A stretch of DNA of 64,000 nucleotides, from the NCBI RefSeq assembly GCF_000153025.1, contig NZ_CH672432.1, positions 353,127 through 417,126 of the forward strand, written 5' to 3'. Below the pieces are notes generated by a model. The model had not been told where the DNA came from and made no database searches. It was given only the letters and a program-made list of their open reading frames with translations. The position numbers and the translations under genes are program-made. Source of the stretch: Marinomonas sp. MED121 (lineage in GTDB: Bacteria; Pseudomonadota; Gammaproteobacteria; Pseudomonadales; Marinomonadaceae). Of the stretch, positions 27,494 to 35,579 are shown in pieces. Each line of letters starts with the position of its first letter. Within the stretch, counting starts at the first letter, position 1.

Positions 27494-27868
27494 CTAGGTC
27501 TCATCCAACTGATTGGCAATTATTTCCAGCATTGCATTTTGTAATATGGGGCTATCTCCAACAGGCTTAAGTAATTCTATGCTAAGAGAGTCTGTTGCTA
27601 ATGCCTTGATCTGCTTTGGAACATCCACCCTTAAATGTCGCCCTACCGCTAAAAAAATAGGTAAGACAGCAATACGGCCAACTTGCGGTAAGCTTAGAAC
27701 CACTTCTTCTAAAGTCGGTTGAGTCAGCTCCATAAAAGCCAAACTGGTTTTACCTTTGCCACACTTTTCTTCAACACTTGCCTGCAAAGCTTCAAATGGC
27801 TGCTTCCATACTTTATCTGGACTACCGTGGGCAAGCAAAATCACATGGTCAAATTTCGTTAAATTCAT
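27494..27868 (-). CDS. CbiX-like sirohydrochlorin chelatase domain protein
   Basis: A single-domain (short) CbiX/SirB-type protein of 124 residues. LLAHGSPD near the start carries the first metal-binding histidine and VGRHLRVDVPKQI the second. Short CbiX proteins dimerise to insert cobalt or iron into sirohydrochlorin. No cobalamin or sirohaem genes are adjacent, so the true product is uncertain. Confidence 0.83.
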   Translation of the reverse strand: MNLTKFDHVILLAHGSPDKVWKQPFEALQASVEEKCGKGKTSLAFMELTQPTLEEVVLSLPQVGRIAVLPIFLAVGRHLRVDVPKQIKALATDSLSIELLKPVGDSPILQNAMLEIIANQLDET

Positions 27869-27999
27869 CGAACTACCTATTAAATCAAGGTGACATTCTA
27901 GCCATCATTAATTAGAAAAAGAAGATTGAAATAAAAAAAGCTTTAGATATGAGGTGATCACTTGCAAAGTTGCGCATTAAATCAACAGTTTTAAAGACT

Positions 28000-28485
28000 T
28001 CACTTCCTCAAAACAGGCTTACCCTCATGATCGTTTAAAGTATGGCGACAATCTGGAAATTTAACGCACCCCCAAAAATGCCCCTTCGGGCCTTTTTTTC
28101 TCACTAAATAGTGGCCACATTTTCGACAAGGGAATTTTTTTTGAGGTATTGGTACCCCTGAATCATCTTCTACAGTGACTTTGCAATCTGGGTAGTTCGT
28201 ACAGCCCCAGAAAGTATTTTCCTTATGCACATGTTTTTTTAAGGGAGATTGGCATTCTGGGCACAAATAACGCTTGGCTCGAACAGGCTTCCCGTCTTTA
28301 TCATTGGCACTATAGTCACATTTAGGAAATTGACTACACCCCCAAAACGCCCCATTTTTCCCTTGACGCTGTTGTAAAAAAGACTGGCATTTGGGACAAC
28401 GATACCTGACGTTAGATTTCTCAACATAGGTATCTTCTTGCGCGACAAATTCCTTGACCCAAGGGTCTGAATCTTTATTCGCCAT
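28000..28485 (-). CDS. Protein with three topoisomerase-type C4 zinc ribbons
   Basis: A 161-residue protein built from three copies of the topoisomerase I C-terminal zinc finger: each has CPxC/CxxC, then FWGC...PxC (CPKCQ...FWGCSQFPKC, CPECQ...FWGCTNYPDC, CRKCG...FWGCVKFPDC). In topoisomerase I these fingers bind single-stranded DNA. No catalytic domain is present. Standalone versions are common in proteobacteria and of unknown role. GAGG precedes the ATG. Confidence 0.85.
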   Translation of the reverse strand: MANKDSDPWVKEFVAQEDTYVEKSNVRYRCPKCQSFLQQRQGKNGAFWGCSQFPKCDYSANDKDGKPVRAKRYLCPECQSPLKKHVHKENTFWGCTNYPDCKVTVEDDSGVPIPQKKFPCRKCGHYLVRKKGPKGHFWGCVKFPDCRHTLNDHEGKPVLRK

Positions 28486-28501
28486 TTATCCCTCATACTC
28501 T

Positions 28502-28885
28502 TTAAATGGAGTCATTTATATTTTCATCTTGAGTATTTGCGTTTTCTTTTGTGCAACTTGAGTCAGAAAGATCACAAGCAAAGTCTTTAAGCTTTTCAGA
28601 GCCCTCTTCTGCCAGCTGTTTGGATGCAGAGCCAATCTCCTTCATTTTATCCCAAAAGATTTCGCCGGACGCTTGTGCTTTTTCATTGGCTTGATCACCT
28701 AACTCAGAACCTTTTTCCAATAAGTTCTGGCCAATTTCACTACTCTTTTCTTTCGCTATTTCAAATAGCTCTAACGCACCTTCTTTGGTTTTATCAAGCG
28801 CTTTATCAACATCCGTATCATTAGCCTGCGTTATCGGAGAAAAAAGGCAGCCAATTAAGAGTCCATAATTTAGCAATTTAATCAT
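28502..28885 (-). CDS. Exported helical protein, unknown
   Basis: A 127-residue protein with a signal peptide (cleavage near TQA at 18-20). The mature chain has a run of similar amphipathic helical segments rich in Lys, Glu and Ala (ELFEIAKEKSSEIGQNLLEK and related), as in LEA-like or apolipoprotein-like proteins. Two cysteines near the C-terminus (CDLSDSSC) could form a disulfide. No family assigned. It is in a minus-strand run with the HAD and hemH genes upstream and the zinc-ribbon gene downstream. Confidence 0.7.
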   Translation of the reverse strand: MIKLLNYGLLIGCLFSPITQANDTDVDKALDKTKEGALELFEIAKEKSSEIGQNLLEKGSELGDQANEKAQASGEIFWDKMKEIGSASKQLAEEGSEKLKDFACDLSDSSCTKENANTQDENINDSI

Positions 28886-28906
28886 ATGATATCGCCTTGG
28901 TTTTAT

Positions 28907-29632
28907 TCAGATTGGCGTCACTGTATTTTGAGTTAGCCAGGGCAGTAATTGTGCAATAGTATCAAATGTTTCGATTTCTCCATAAGGCAATAATTCAACC
29001 TCTGATACCTCTTCATGTGCCCAGGTACTATGGTAGGGAACATGAATCGCTTTTACACCAATATCTAATAAAGGCAACACATCTGAGCGCATTGAGTTAC
29101 CCAGCATCAGAAAGGTTTCTTTAGGAATTTGATATTGATCTAAAATAGCCTGATACACTGCCGGTTTTTTTTCTGACACAATTTCTATGTAATCAAAAAG
29201 ATCTGCAATACCCGAACGAGCCAATTTACCTTCTTGATCCAGCAAATCCCCTTTGGTAATTACCATAAGTTGGTAATGACCTTTCAATTTTTTAATCGTT
29301 TCTACAACATTTGGCAATAAGTGTATCGGCGCGGCAACCATATCCTTTGCCAAAGTAATAATGTCATGTATTTCATGACCCTGAATTCGCCCTTCGGTTA
29401 ACTCAATCGCCGTTTCAATCATAGATAAGGTAAAACCTTTAATACCGTATCCAAAAACAGCCAAATTTCTCACCTGAATCTCGGCCAAGTGAGATGAGAT
29501 ATACTCTTTATCATGATATTGAGTCAGCATGTTTATAAAGGTTTCTTGAGCCTTCATAAAAATTTCTTCGTTTTGCCACAAGGTATCATCTGCATCAAAA
29601 GCGATGGTAGAAATTGGACGCTTACCTTCCAT
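28907..29632 (-). CDS. HAD-superfamily phosphatase, YjjG-like
   Basis: A haloacid-dehalogenase-type hydrolase of about 241 residues. Motif I is FDADDTLW (nucleophile Asp), motif II is MVITKGD, motif III the lysine in SEKKPAVY and motif IV GNSMRSDV. Likely substrates are nucleotides or sugar phosphates. The frame also opens at a GTG (29641) whose TGA-overlap with hemH (GTGA) would couple translation; the ATG at 29632 with GAG upstream is preferred here. Confidence 0.87.
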   Translation of the reverse strand: MEGKRPISTIAFDADDTLWQNEEIFMKAQETFINMLTQYHDKEYISSHLAEIQVRNLAVFGYGIKGFTLSMIETAIELTEGRIQGHEIHDIITLAKDMVAAPIHLLPNVVETIKKLKGHYQLMVITKGDLLDQEGKLARSGIADLFDYIEIVSEKKPAVYQAILDQYQIPKETFLMLGNSMRSDVLPLLDIGVKAIHVPYHSTWAHEEVSEVELLPYGEIETFDTIAQLLPWLTQNTVTPI

Positions 29633-29637
29633 TCTTG

Positions 29638-30639
29638 TCACTCAGCTAAACTCCATTGTTTAGAATTTTCATTAATTAGTGATTCATACAAAGCCACTTG
29701 ATCGTCACTATCGTTTAAGGCGGGGATGTAATCATAAGCTTTGCCGCCTGCCTCTTCAAAAACCTCTTTTAGCTCAAAGCAAATCTCTTCGAGGGTTTCC
29801 AAACAGTCCACGGCAAAAGCGGGGCTAATCACATTAAGGTCTTTTATTCCCTTTTTTGCTAACAAGGCTAGCGTTTCATCCGCATAGGGTTTTAGCCATT
29901 CTTCTCTGCCAAATCGAGATTGATAAGAATGTGTCCACTCCCCTTCTTTTAATCCAAGCTCTTGTGCAACAAGTTCGCTTGTTTTATGACAACGACTCGC
30001 ATAAGGGTCGCCATTATCAACATAGCGCTTTGGTATTCCATGATATGAGAAGAGCAAATGTCGTTTTTCACCTTGTTTATCCCACTGAGCCCGTACACTG
30101 TTGGCAAGTGCCTTGATATAAAGAGGGTGGTCAGCATAATCACGAATAAAATGCATTGCTGGCCAATCAGATGATTTTGATAAGGATTTAAAGACGGCAT
30201 CATAAACTGCAGCAGAGGTAGTACCAGAAAATTGAGGGTACATAGGGATAATCAGCACTTTTTTTACCCCTCTATTTTTTAATTCAGCTAATCCATTTTG
30301 AATACTAGGACTGCCGTAGGTCATCGCCTTAACCAGATCGATGTTTTTACCCTTTTCGGTAAAACGGGTTGCTAGCTTATTTTTCAGTCGATTACCTAAA
30401 ACAAATAAAGGGGAGCCTTCTTCCATCCATACTTTTTTATAAAGTTCAGCAACCTTGCTAGGGCGAATATTTAAGATCACAAGGTTTAATATGGGCTGCC
30501 ATATCAAGGGATTCAAATCGACAACACGTGTATCAGAAAGAAACTCTCTCAAATACCTTCTAACAGCCTTTTTTTCTGGCGCATCAGGTGTCCCTAAATT
30601 AACTAGTAAAACACCGTAATCTGATGAAGTTTCGTTCAT
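29638..30639 (-). CDS. hemH: Ferrochelatase
   Basis: Inserts iron into protoporphyrin IX, the last step of haem synthesis, in the cytoplasm at the membrane. It has 333 residues. The opening VLLVNLGTPDAPE, the active-site histidine in FSYHGIPKRYVDNGDPY and the glutamate-rich CLETLEEICFEL are diagnostic. First gene of a minus-strand run. The upstream region is the repeat-element block. Confidence 0.96.
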   Translation of the reverse strand: MNETSSDYGVLLVNLGTPDAPEKKAVRRYLREFLSDTRVVDLNPLIWQPILNLVILNIRPSKVAELYKKVWMEEGSPLFVLGNRLKNKLATRFTEKGKNIDLVKAMTYGSPSIQNGLAELKNRGVKKVLIIPMYPQFSGTTSAAVYDAVFKSLSKSSDWPAMHFIRDYADHPLYIKALANSVRAQWDKQGEKRHLLFSYHGIPKRYVDNGDPYASRCHKTSELVAQELGLKEGEWTHSYQSRFGREEWLKPYADETLALLAKKGIKDLNVISPAFAVDCLETLEEICFELKEVFEEAGGKAYDYIPALNDSDDQVALYESLINENSKQWSLAE

Positions 30640-30839
30640 TTATTATCCACTTTTAAACATTATGATGAGCGAGGTAAAACCTAAAAACCACTCTAAAAAT
30701 ATGTATATAAACACAGTTAAATATTATCATGCGCCAACGAGCAGAAACAAGCCAAGCAACTAAATGAAAACGTCTAGGGAAGCTGTGATTAAATCACCTC
30801 TTCTCAGTCTTATCGGAAAAAGTGTCAAGCAAGGCGTAT

Positions 30840-31111
30840 CTTAGGGAACCTGCGATTAAGTAACCTCTTCTCAGTCTTTTCAGAAAAAGCGTCAAGCAAG
30901 GCGTCACTTTGATGTAATGTAGGCACCTTTCGAGAAGGGGCAACACAGAATGACGCTTTTTCTGAAAGACCCGAAGGGCGTGGTCTAAAAGACCTATCTT
31001 TAAGTTGAGGGCCTTATCAATAGAATAACTATTAAGTTTCGCCCCTCGCCATAAATCTAGAGACTTTTATCCACACGCTGAGACGGGTGGACTTATTCGC
31101 AGATTCCTTAG
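30840..31111. mobile_element. Inner miniature inverted-repeat element inserted in the outer copy
   Basis: A copy of about 262 bases flanked on both sides by CTTAG. Terminal repeats are GGAACCTGCGATTAAG at the left and CTTATTCGCAGATTC at the right (13 of 15 positions complementary). It interrupts the outer element after CAAGCAAGGCGTAT; rejoining the flanks restores alignment with the inner copy. No open reading frame of note. Confidence 0.75.
30878..30967. repeat. 17-bp perfect inverted repeat inside the inner element
   Basis: TTTCAGAAAAAGCGTCA at 30878-30894 is exactly complementary to TGACGCTTTTTCTGAAA at 30951-30967; allowing one bulged base the stem reaches about 20 bp. The 56-base loop holds CAAGCAAGGCGT. 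A transcript through here would fold into a long hairpin. Confidence 0.85.
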
Positions 31112-31153
31112 CTAATCTAGGTCCCTTTCAAAAAATCACACCGCAGGGTGACA

Positions 31154-31225
31154 CTTTTCTAGATGACGCTTTCTAAATGATTCTTTTCTAAATGATTCTT
31201 TTCTAAATGACACTTTTCTAAATTA
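31154..31225. repeat. Short tandem repeat, about five 14-15 bp units
   Basis: Units of the form CTTTTCTAAATGAYY repeat head to tail about five times with small changes. The matching place in the inner element has only one such unit, so this is a local expansion within the older copy. Confidence 0.8.
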
Positions 31226-31355
31226 AACATAAGGCGTGACCTAAAAGCCTTATCTCCAAGTTGAAAGCTTGATCAAGGATTATGTTGCCCCTATCCCCTT
31301 AAATTTTAGGTCTTTTATACAAATACTGAGCACAGAGACTTCATTCGTAGACTGT

Positions 31356-32186
31356 CTAGGAGAACAGGTATCTTAAAATACAAGCTAACAGATATAAGAC
31401 AAGGATGTATTTAAGCCAAACATGATCGCCTTCACTCCCATGACGCCTTACAAAGAGATGCCCCATAAAAGCAAAAACAAAGAGAAATAAAGATAGGGGC
31501 CAGCAAATATAACCCAGCATCCATACAGATAAGTCTGGCGCCAACTCTAAAATAGAAAGAGGAATCCCTGGAAACATAAACCCAAAGCTTGCAGGTAAAG
31601 CTATAAACAAACTTAAAAAAGCAACGCCTGTTGCACCATTCGCCCTTGTTAAAGCACTGGATTTAACTTCTATCCACTCTCTCCCATCTCCACCAAAAAT
31701 AACAGACAACACATTCAATCCATAAGGGTATGACTTAAACGACCCCAAAACCCTTTCTCCTTGCGCTTGATGATTAAACACCTTATGGGGTCGAACCATT
31801 TGATATAAAGAGACCAGAATAAAAGCAGCCAAAATCGAATAGTAAAGCGGCAAAATAAAAGTTGACGGAATAATAGTGAGCACTTGTGCAATCAATAAGG
31901 CACTAATTGCATACCAAGTAGCACATTTAGTCAGTCGAGTCATGTCCTCAGAGTCAGATAATCTCGCCTGAGTAACAAAACCAATAAGACTAAATGGCAA
32001 AACAGAAACTATACTTGAGGCAATTAAAATCAAAATAATTTGAGATAAGTCATACGCTAAATAAGAATGAAACCCTAACACCCCAGGAATAATAACGATC
32101 GAGATACTGATAGATTGCAATCTCGAAAAAACACCAGAGACAAAAGCTAATGCCCCAATAGAAGCCAGAATAAAAATACTGTCCAA
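31356..32186 (-). CDS. Multi-helix membrane protein, TauE/SafE-like permease
   Basis: An inner-membrane protein with about eight hydrophobic segments arranged in two halves joined by a polar loop (VRPHKVFNHQAQGERV). SSALTRANGATGVAFLSLFI resembles the second-half signature of TauE/SafE anion exporters, but the match is loose. A TTG at 32186 is taken as the start because GGGAG lies seven bases before it; the open frame runs to 32240, but that part overlaps a terminator. The product is then 276 residues. Its stop codon lies inside a CTAG at a mobile-element end. Confidence 0.6.
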   Translation of the reverse strand: MDSIFILASIGALAFVSGVFSRLQSISISIVIIPGVLGFHSYLAYDLSQIILILIASSIVSVLPFSLIGFVTQARLSDSEDMTRLTKCATWYAISALLIAQVLTIIPSTFILPLYYSILAAFILVSLYQMVRPHKVFNHQAQGERVLGSFKSYPYGLNVLSVIFGGDGREWIEVKSSALTRANGATGVAFLSLFIALPASFGFMFPGIPLSILELAPDLSVWMLGYICWPLSLFLFVFAFMGHLFVRRHGSEGDHVWLKYILVLYLLACILRYLFS

Positions 32187-32201
32187 CAATTTTCTCCCGT
32201 C

Positions 32202-32232
32202 AAAAAATAAGGCAGCGAAAGCTGCCTTATTT
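32202..32232 (-). terminator. Rho-independent terminator of cheV
   Basis: On the minus strand AATAAGGCAGC and GCTGCCTTATT make a perfect 11-bp stem with a 4-base loop, followed by TTTT. It lies 23 bases after the cheV stop and ends only about 15 bases before the start of the next gene on that strand. Confidence 0.92.
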
Positions 32233-32254
32233 TCAAACAATTTTATATAAAGAT

Positions 32255-33190
32255 TTAATCTCGACTCACTACATCACGAATACGGTCTTGCACTATGGTA
32301 GCCAGCTTATCAGGCTGGAATTTTGACAAGTAATCATCACAGCCCACTTTTTGAACCATTGCTTTATTAAAACTACCACTTAAAGATGTGTGTAGAACAA
32401 TATAAAGGTCTTTGAGCCTAGGATCATCCCGCACTTCTTTTGTAAGTCGATAGCCATCCATTTCAGGCATTTCAGCATCTGTAATCATCATTAACAATTT
32501 GTTAGGGACATCTTCATTATTAGCAGCCCACTTTTTGAGCATTTCAAGGCCTTTTTTACCATCTGTTGCTGTGTGCACCTTAATACCAAGTGAGTCTAAG
32601 GTCGTTTGACACTGGTGCAGGCCGACCGAAGAGTCATCAACAACCAAGACTTCCAAACCTTTAGCCAAAGACAATAAGTCCTGATCAATAACTTCATCAC
32701 TAATACGGCTGTTATAGGGAGAAATTTCAGCCAGAACTTTTTCAACATCAATAATTTCAACAATCCGCTCATTTACCTTAGTGATCGCTGTTAAGTAGTT
32801 TTGACGGCCCACTCCATCAGGTGGAGGCAAAATTTCATTCCAGTTCATATTAATAATGCGGTCTACTTCCCCCACCATAAACCCTTGAATAGAGTTGTTG
32901 TATTCAGACACGATTAAGTTACAGGTTTGTTCGCCTGAAAGCGGGCGCAAGCCAATTGCTTGGGATAAATCAATAACCGGAATGGTTTTACCACGAAAAT
33001 GGGTCACCCCACCCACAGATGGATGACGTTGTGGCATGAGGTTTAATTTTGGTAATTGAACAACTTCTTGCACTTTAAACACGTTGATTGCAAAAAGTTG
33101 CATTCCGTTGAGGCGAAACATCAATAACTCGAGTCTATTTTCCCCTACCAGTTGCGTCCTCTGATCTACGGCTTCTAACATTCCCGCCAT
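32255..33190 (-). CDS. cheV: Chemotaxis coupling protein CheV (CheW-REC)
   Basis: A chemoreceptor coupling protein with a receiver domain, 311 residues. The CheW-like domain (about 15-165) has VVQLPKLNLMPQRHPSV and GKTIPVIDLS. The receiver (about 178-305) has LVVDDSS, the phospho-acceptor in ITDAEMPEMDGY, and lysine in LSKFQPD. It joins receptors to CheA and can tune the array by phosphorylation. GGAG precedes the ATG; a strong terminator follows. Confidence 0.95.
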   Translation of the reverse strand: MAGMLEAVDQRTQLVGENRLELLMFRLNGMQLFAINVFKVQEVVQLPKLNLMPQRHPSVGGVTHFRGKTIPVIDLSQAIGLRPLSGEQTCNLIVSEYNNSIQGFMVGEVDRIINMNWNEILPPPDGVGRQNYLTAITKVNERIVEIIDVEKVLAEISPYNSRISDEVIDQDLLSLAKGLEVLVVDDSSVGLHQCQTTLDSLGIKVHTATDGKKGLEMLKKWAANNEDVPNKLLMMITDAEMPEMDGYRLTKEVRDDPRLKDLYIVLHTSLSGSFNKAMVQKVGCDDYLSKFQPDKLATIVQDRIRDVVSRD

Positions 33191-33242
33191 GCGTTACTCC
33201 AAAGTTATTAAATCTAGCATTGTGTTTATTATAAACATGATA

Positions 33243-33271
33243 TTGAATTGCGTAAGCTGTTACAGTATTAA
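33243..33271 (+). promoter_or_regulatory. Likely sigma-70 promoter of the EAL-HDOD gene
   Basis: TTGAAT (33243-33248), a 17-base spacer and TATTAA (33266-33271) lie 35 bases before the start codon in the divergent region between cheV and the EAL-HDOD gene. On the opposite strand TATAAT at 33228-33233 could serve cheV. Confidence 0.45.
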
Positions 33272-33305
33272 TTTAGTTAATGACCACTTTTTTTGAGATT
33301 TTTTC

Positions 33306-34499
33306 ATGCCAGAATCAACCGTGCTACTTGCACGACAAGCAATTTTAAATAGACAAGGGCATATTGAGGCCTATTCGATACTGTATCCTGACAATAAGCA
33401 TTCTGACATAGAAAGCAGCAACAGCTTATTACACTCCTTAATCACGGATCTTGATCTTGACATTGTAACGAATAATACCAAAGCATTCATTGACATTAGC
33501 ATTGACGTTTTACTAAAACCACCCGCATTTTCGCTGGACAATTATGTGCTATTTTTTAAGGCCCCGTCACCTTTTCCTGACAGTTTAATCGAACATATCT
33601 CTCTTATGCACGAAGACGGTTATAAATTAGGCCTAATTAATGCAAAACCAGACTCAGTCCCCTTAGAAATAATGCCCTTTATTAGCTACATAAAATTTAA
33701 TCTTAAAGAAATGGGCATACGTAACACGATTAAATTACTTGAAGATCCATTTTATAAAGATGCCTGCTTGTTGGCGAGCCAAATAAACCTGAGCCAACAC
33801 AATGATGCTGCCCAGCAAATCCCTAAAATTTCACTTTTCTCAGGCAATTTTCATACGGCAAAAGAAGATGTGCATGGTAAAAAAGCACACCTATATAAAG
33901 CACTCGTCATTGAGTTTCTTGCCAAAATAAATGAAAGCAACAGCAACATTTTTGAGCTGGCAAGCATCATTGAAAAAGACGCTACGCTTGCTTATAAAGT
34001 CATCAAACTAACCAAAAGAGCTCCTAGCTACCAAAACTTTCAGGTTTCAAGTGTTCAGAGGGCCCTTGAGGTAATTGGCCTTAGGGACGTGATGAAGTGG
34101 TTCAGCATGGCGATTTTCAATTCCATCGATGGAAAACCCGACTGCCTATGTCAAATGGCATTAACCCGGGCGATCTTTTGTCAACAGCTAGCAAAGACAC
34201 TCTACCCAAACGAGCCCCATGCCTTTATTGTTGGTTTGTTCTCATATTTGCCTTCCTTCTTTGGAGAACCTATTGAGAAGCTATTAAACGACATCCCACT
34301 TAACGACAATTTAGTACAAGCCTTAAGCAAATTTAAAGGCCCTCTAGGGAATACATTAAAAGTCGTACAGCAGTACGAGAGAGGTCAATGGGATGACCTG
34401 CCTCTTCAAGCACTTTCAAAAGTGAATTTAGATAAAGCCCGCATGCGGGACATGTACATAGAGAGCATAAAACAAGCTAAAGAGTTGCAGTATATATGA
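33306..34499 (+). CDS. EAL-HDOD signalling protein with degenerate EAL domain
   Basis: A 397-residue YuxH-type protein. The N-terminal part begins LLARQAILNRQGHIEAYSILY, the usual opening of the degenerate EAL domain in this group; the catalytic EAL and metal residues are missing. The HDOD half (about 195-390) has DATLAYKVIKL and SSVQRALEVIGLRDVMKW. Such proteins act as non-enzymatic signalling adaptors, sometimes in motility or c-di-GMP control. Its stop overlaps the start of tatD (ATGA). Confidence 0.85.
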   Translation: MPESTVLLARQAILNRQGHIEAYSILYPDNKHSDIESSNSLLHSLITDLDLDIVTNNTKAFIDISIDVLLKPPAFSLDNYVLFFKAPSPFPDSLIEHISLMHEDGYKLGLINAKPDSVPLEIMPFISYIKFNLKEMGIRNTIKLLEDPFYKDACLLASQINLSQHNDAAQQIPKISLFSGNFHTAKEDVHGKKAHLYKALVIEFLAKINESNSNIFELASIIEKDATLAYKVIKLTKRAPSYQNFQVSSVQRALEVIGLRDVMKWFSMAIFNSIDGKPDCLCQMALTRAIFCQQLAKTLYPNEPHAFIVGLFSYLPSFFGEPIEKLLNDIPLNDNLVQALSKFKGPLGNTLKVVQQYERGQWDDLPLQALSKVNLDKARMRDMYIESIKQAKELQYI

Positions 34500-35287
34500 T
34501 TGATATTGGCGTAAATTTAACTCATCCGTCACTTTTAAAAGAACTAGAGTCAAACCAATTTCAGTGGCAAGAGAATGGTGTAGAAAACATAATTGCCATC
34601 GCTTCTGACCTTGAAGAGAGCATTCAAATCACTCAGCTTTCAAACCAATATAAAGGCATTTATCACACGCTAGGTTGCCACCCTCATCATGCAGATTCTT
34701 GGCAAGCAGACTCTGCCACTAAGATAAAGACCCTATTCCAACAATCCAATAAAGTGGTAGCGATTGGTGAGACAGGGCTCGACTTCAATCGCAACTACTC
34801 CACGCAAGTCAATCAAATAAAGGCTTTTCATGATCAAATTGCGCTATCAAAAACGCTTTCCTCGCCCCTGTATTTACATGAAAGAGACGCAGAAGATTCA
34901 CTATTAGGCATATTAAACGAGCACTTTGATAAAAACGTACCTGGTGTTCTACACTGCTTCACAGCCAGTAAGGAAACGCTTAAACGCTACTTAGACATTG
35001 GTCTTTATATTGGCATCACTGGTTGGATATGTGACGAAAGAAGGGGGCAAGAGCTTCAAGAAGCGATCAAATACATTCCAAAAGATCGCATTTTAATGGA
35101 AACAGATGCCCCTTATCTTTTACCAAGAGATATCCGACCTAGACCAAAAAAAAATCACCCTAAGTTTTTACCTCATATCATAAAACAAGCGGCTTTTTTT
35201 GCAGAGATAGAAGAAAGCGAGCTAATTCAATTAAGCATTGAGAACACACAACGCCTTTTTGCAATAAAAGGCATTGGCACTCATTAA
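34496..35287 (+). CDS. tatD: TatD-family metal-dependent DNase
   Basis: A metal-dependent 3'-5' exonuclease or deoxyribonuclease, 263 residues. It opens MIDIGVNLTHPSL as in E. coli TatD, then GCHPHHA, AIGETGLDFNRNYS, YLHERDA, LHCFTAS and METDAPYLLPRD, which hold the metal ligands. Coupled to the EAL-HDOD gene by a 4-base overlap. The gap to the convergent glutaredoxin-like gene is only 22 bases. Confidence 0.93.
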   Translation: MIDIGVNLTHPSLLKELESNQFQWQENGVENIIAIASDLEESIQITQLSNQYKGIYHTLGCHPHHADSWQADSATKIKTLFQQSNKVVAIGETGLDFNRNYSTQVNQIKAFHDQIALSKTLSSPLYLHERDAEDSLLGILNEHFDKNVPGVLHCFTASKETLKRYLDIGLYIGITGWICDERRGQELQEAIKYIPKDRILMETDAPYLLPRDIRPRPKKNHPKFLPHIIKQAAFFAEIEESELIQLSIENTQRLFAIKGIGTH

Positions 35288-35309
35288 ACCATAAAGAAGG
35301 CAAATCACT

Positions 35310-35579
35310 TTAGCGTAAATAGCGTCGTTTTGATGCTTTCTGTCGCCAAACTCGCTGAATATCTTGCCTTTCAAATGGCCAATTAAGCTCAACATCGCCC
35401 ATTTTCATCACAGGTATTCTAGTTGCCATACTGCTAAGAAGTGTTTCATCTTCAACAATATCAACTTTATTAATAATCACACCACTAGGAAGAGACGACT
35501 TTCCCAATATCATGGCTTCATCACATAAATGGCACCCTAAAGTGCCATATAAAAAAACGTCAGGTTTGTCTTCATGCAT
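35310..35579 (-). CDS. Glutaredoxin-like protein (DUF836)
   Basis: An 89-residue thioredoxin-fold protein with a redox CxxC (LGCHLCDEA, about 15-23) and the cis-proline region RIPVMKMGD. Matches the short glutaredoxin-like DUF836 family; partner unknown. Its ATG overlaps the stop of the TetR gene (ATGCATGA, 8 bases), so the two are co-translated. Confidence 0.83.
   Translation of the reverse strand: MHEDKPDVFLYGTLGCHLCDEAMILGKSSLPSGVIINKVDIVEDETLLSSMATRIPVMKMGDVELNWPFERQDIQRVWRQKASKRRYLR

Larger units (their letters stand above)
30774..31359. mobile_element. Outer, older miniature inverted-repeat element, split by a second copy
   Basis: This gene-free stretch is a MITE-like element in two pieces. 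The left end is CTAG followed by GGAAGCTGTGATTAAATC; the right end is GACTTCATTCGTAGACTGT followed by CTAG. The CTAG pair looks like a target duplication. Both pieces align to the inner copy: about 60 bases at the left (some seven differences), and the right part by shared blocks such as CTAAAAG, CTTATCTCCAAGTTG, GATCAA and ACTTTTATACA-like text. There is no transposase gene. The right CTAG contains the stop codon of the neighbouring permease gene. Confidence 0.7.

Noticed and set aside
27940..27965. GTGATCAC palindrome between CbiX and the zinc-ribbon gene
   Set aside because: Short palindrome, single occurrence, no promoter elements at a fitting distance.
28239..28496. Second frame on the minus strand inside the zinc-ribbon gene
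   Set aside because: It overlaps the well-supported zinc-ribbon frame and matches no pattern.
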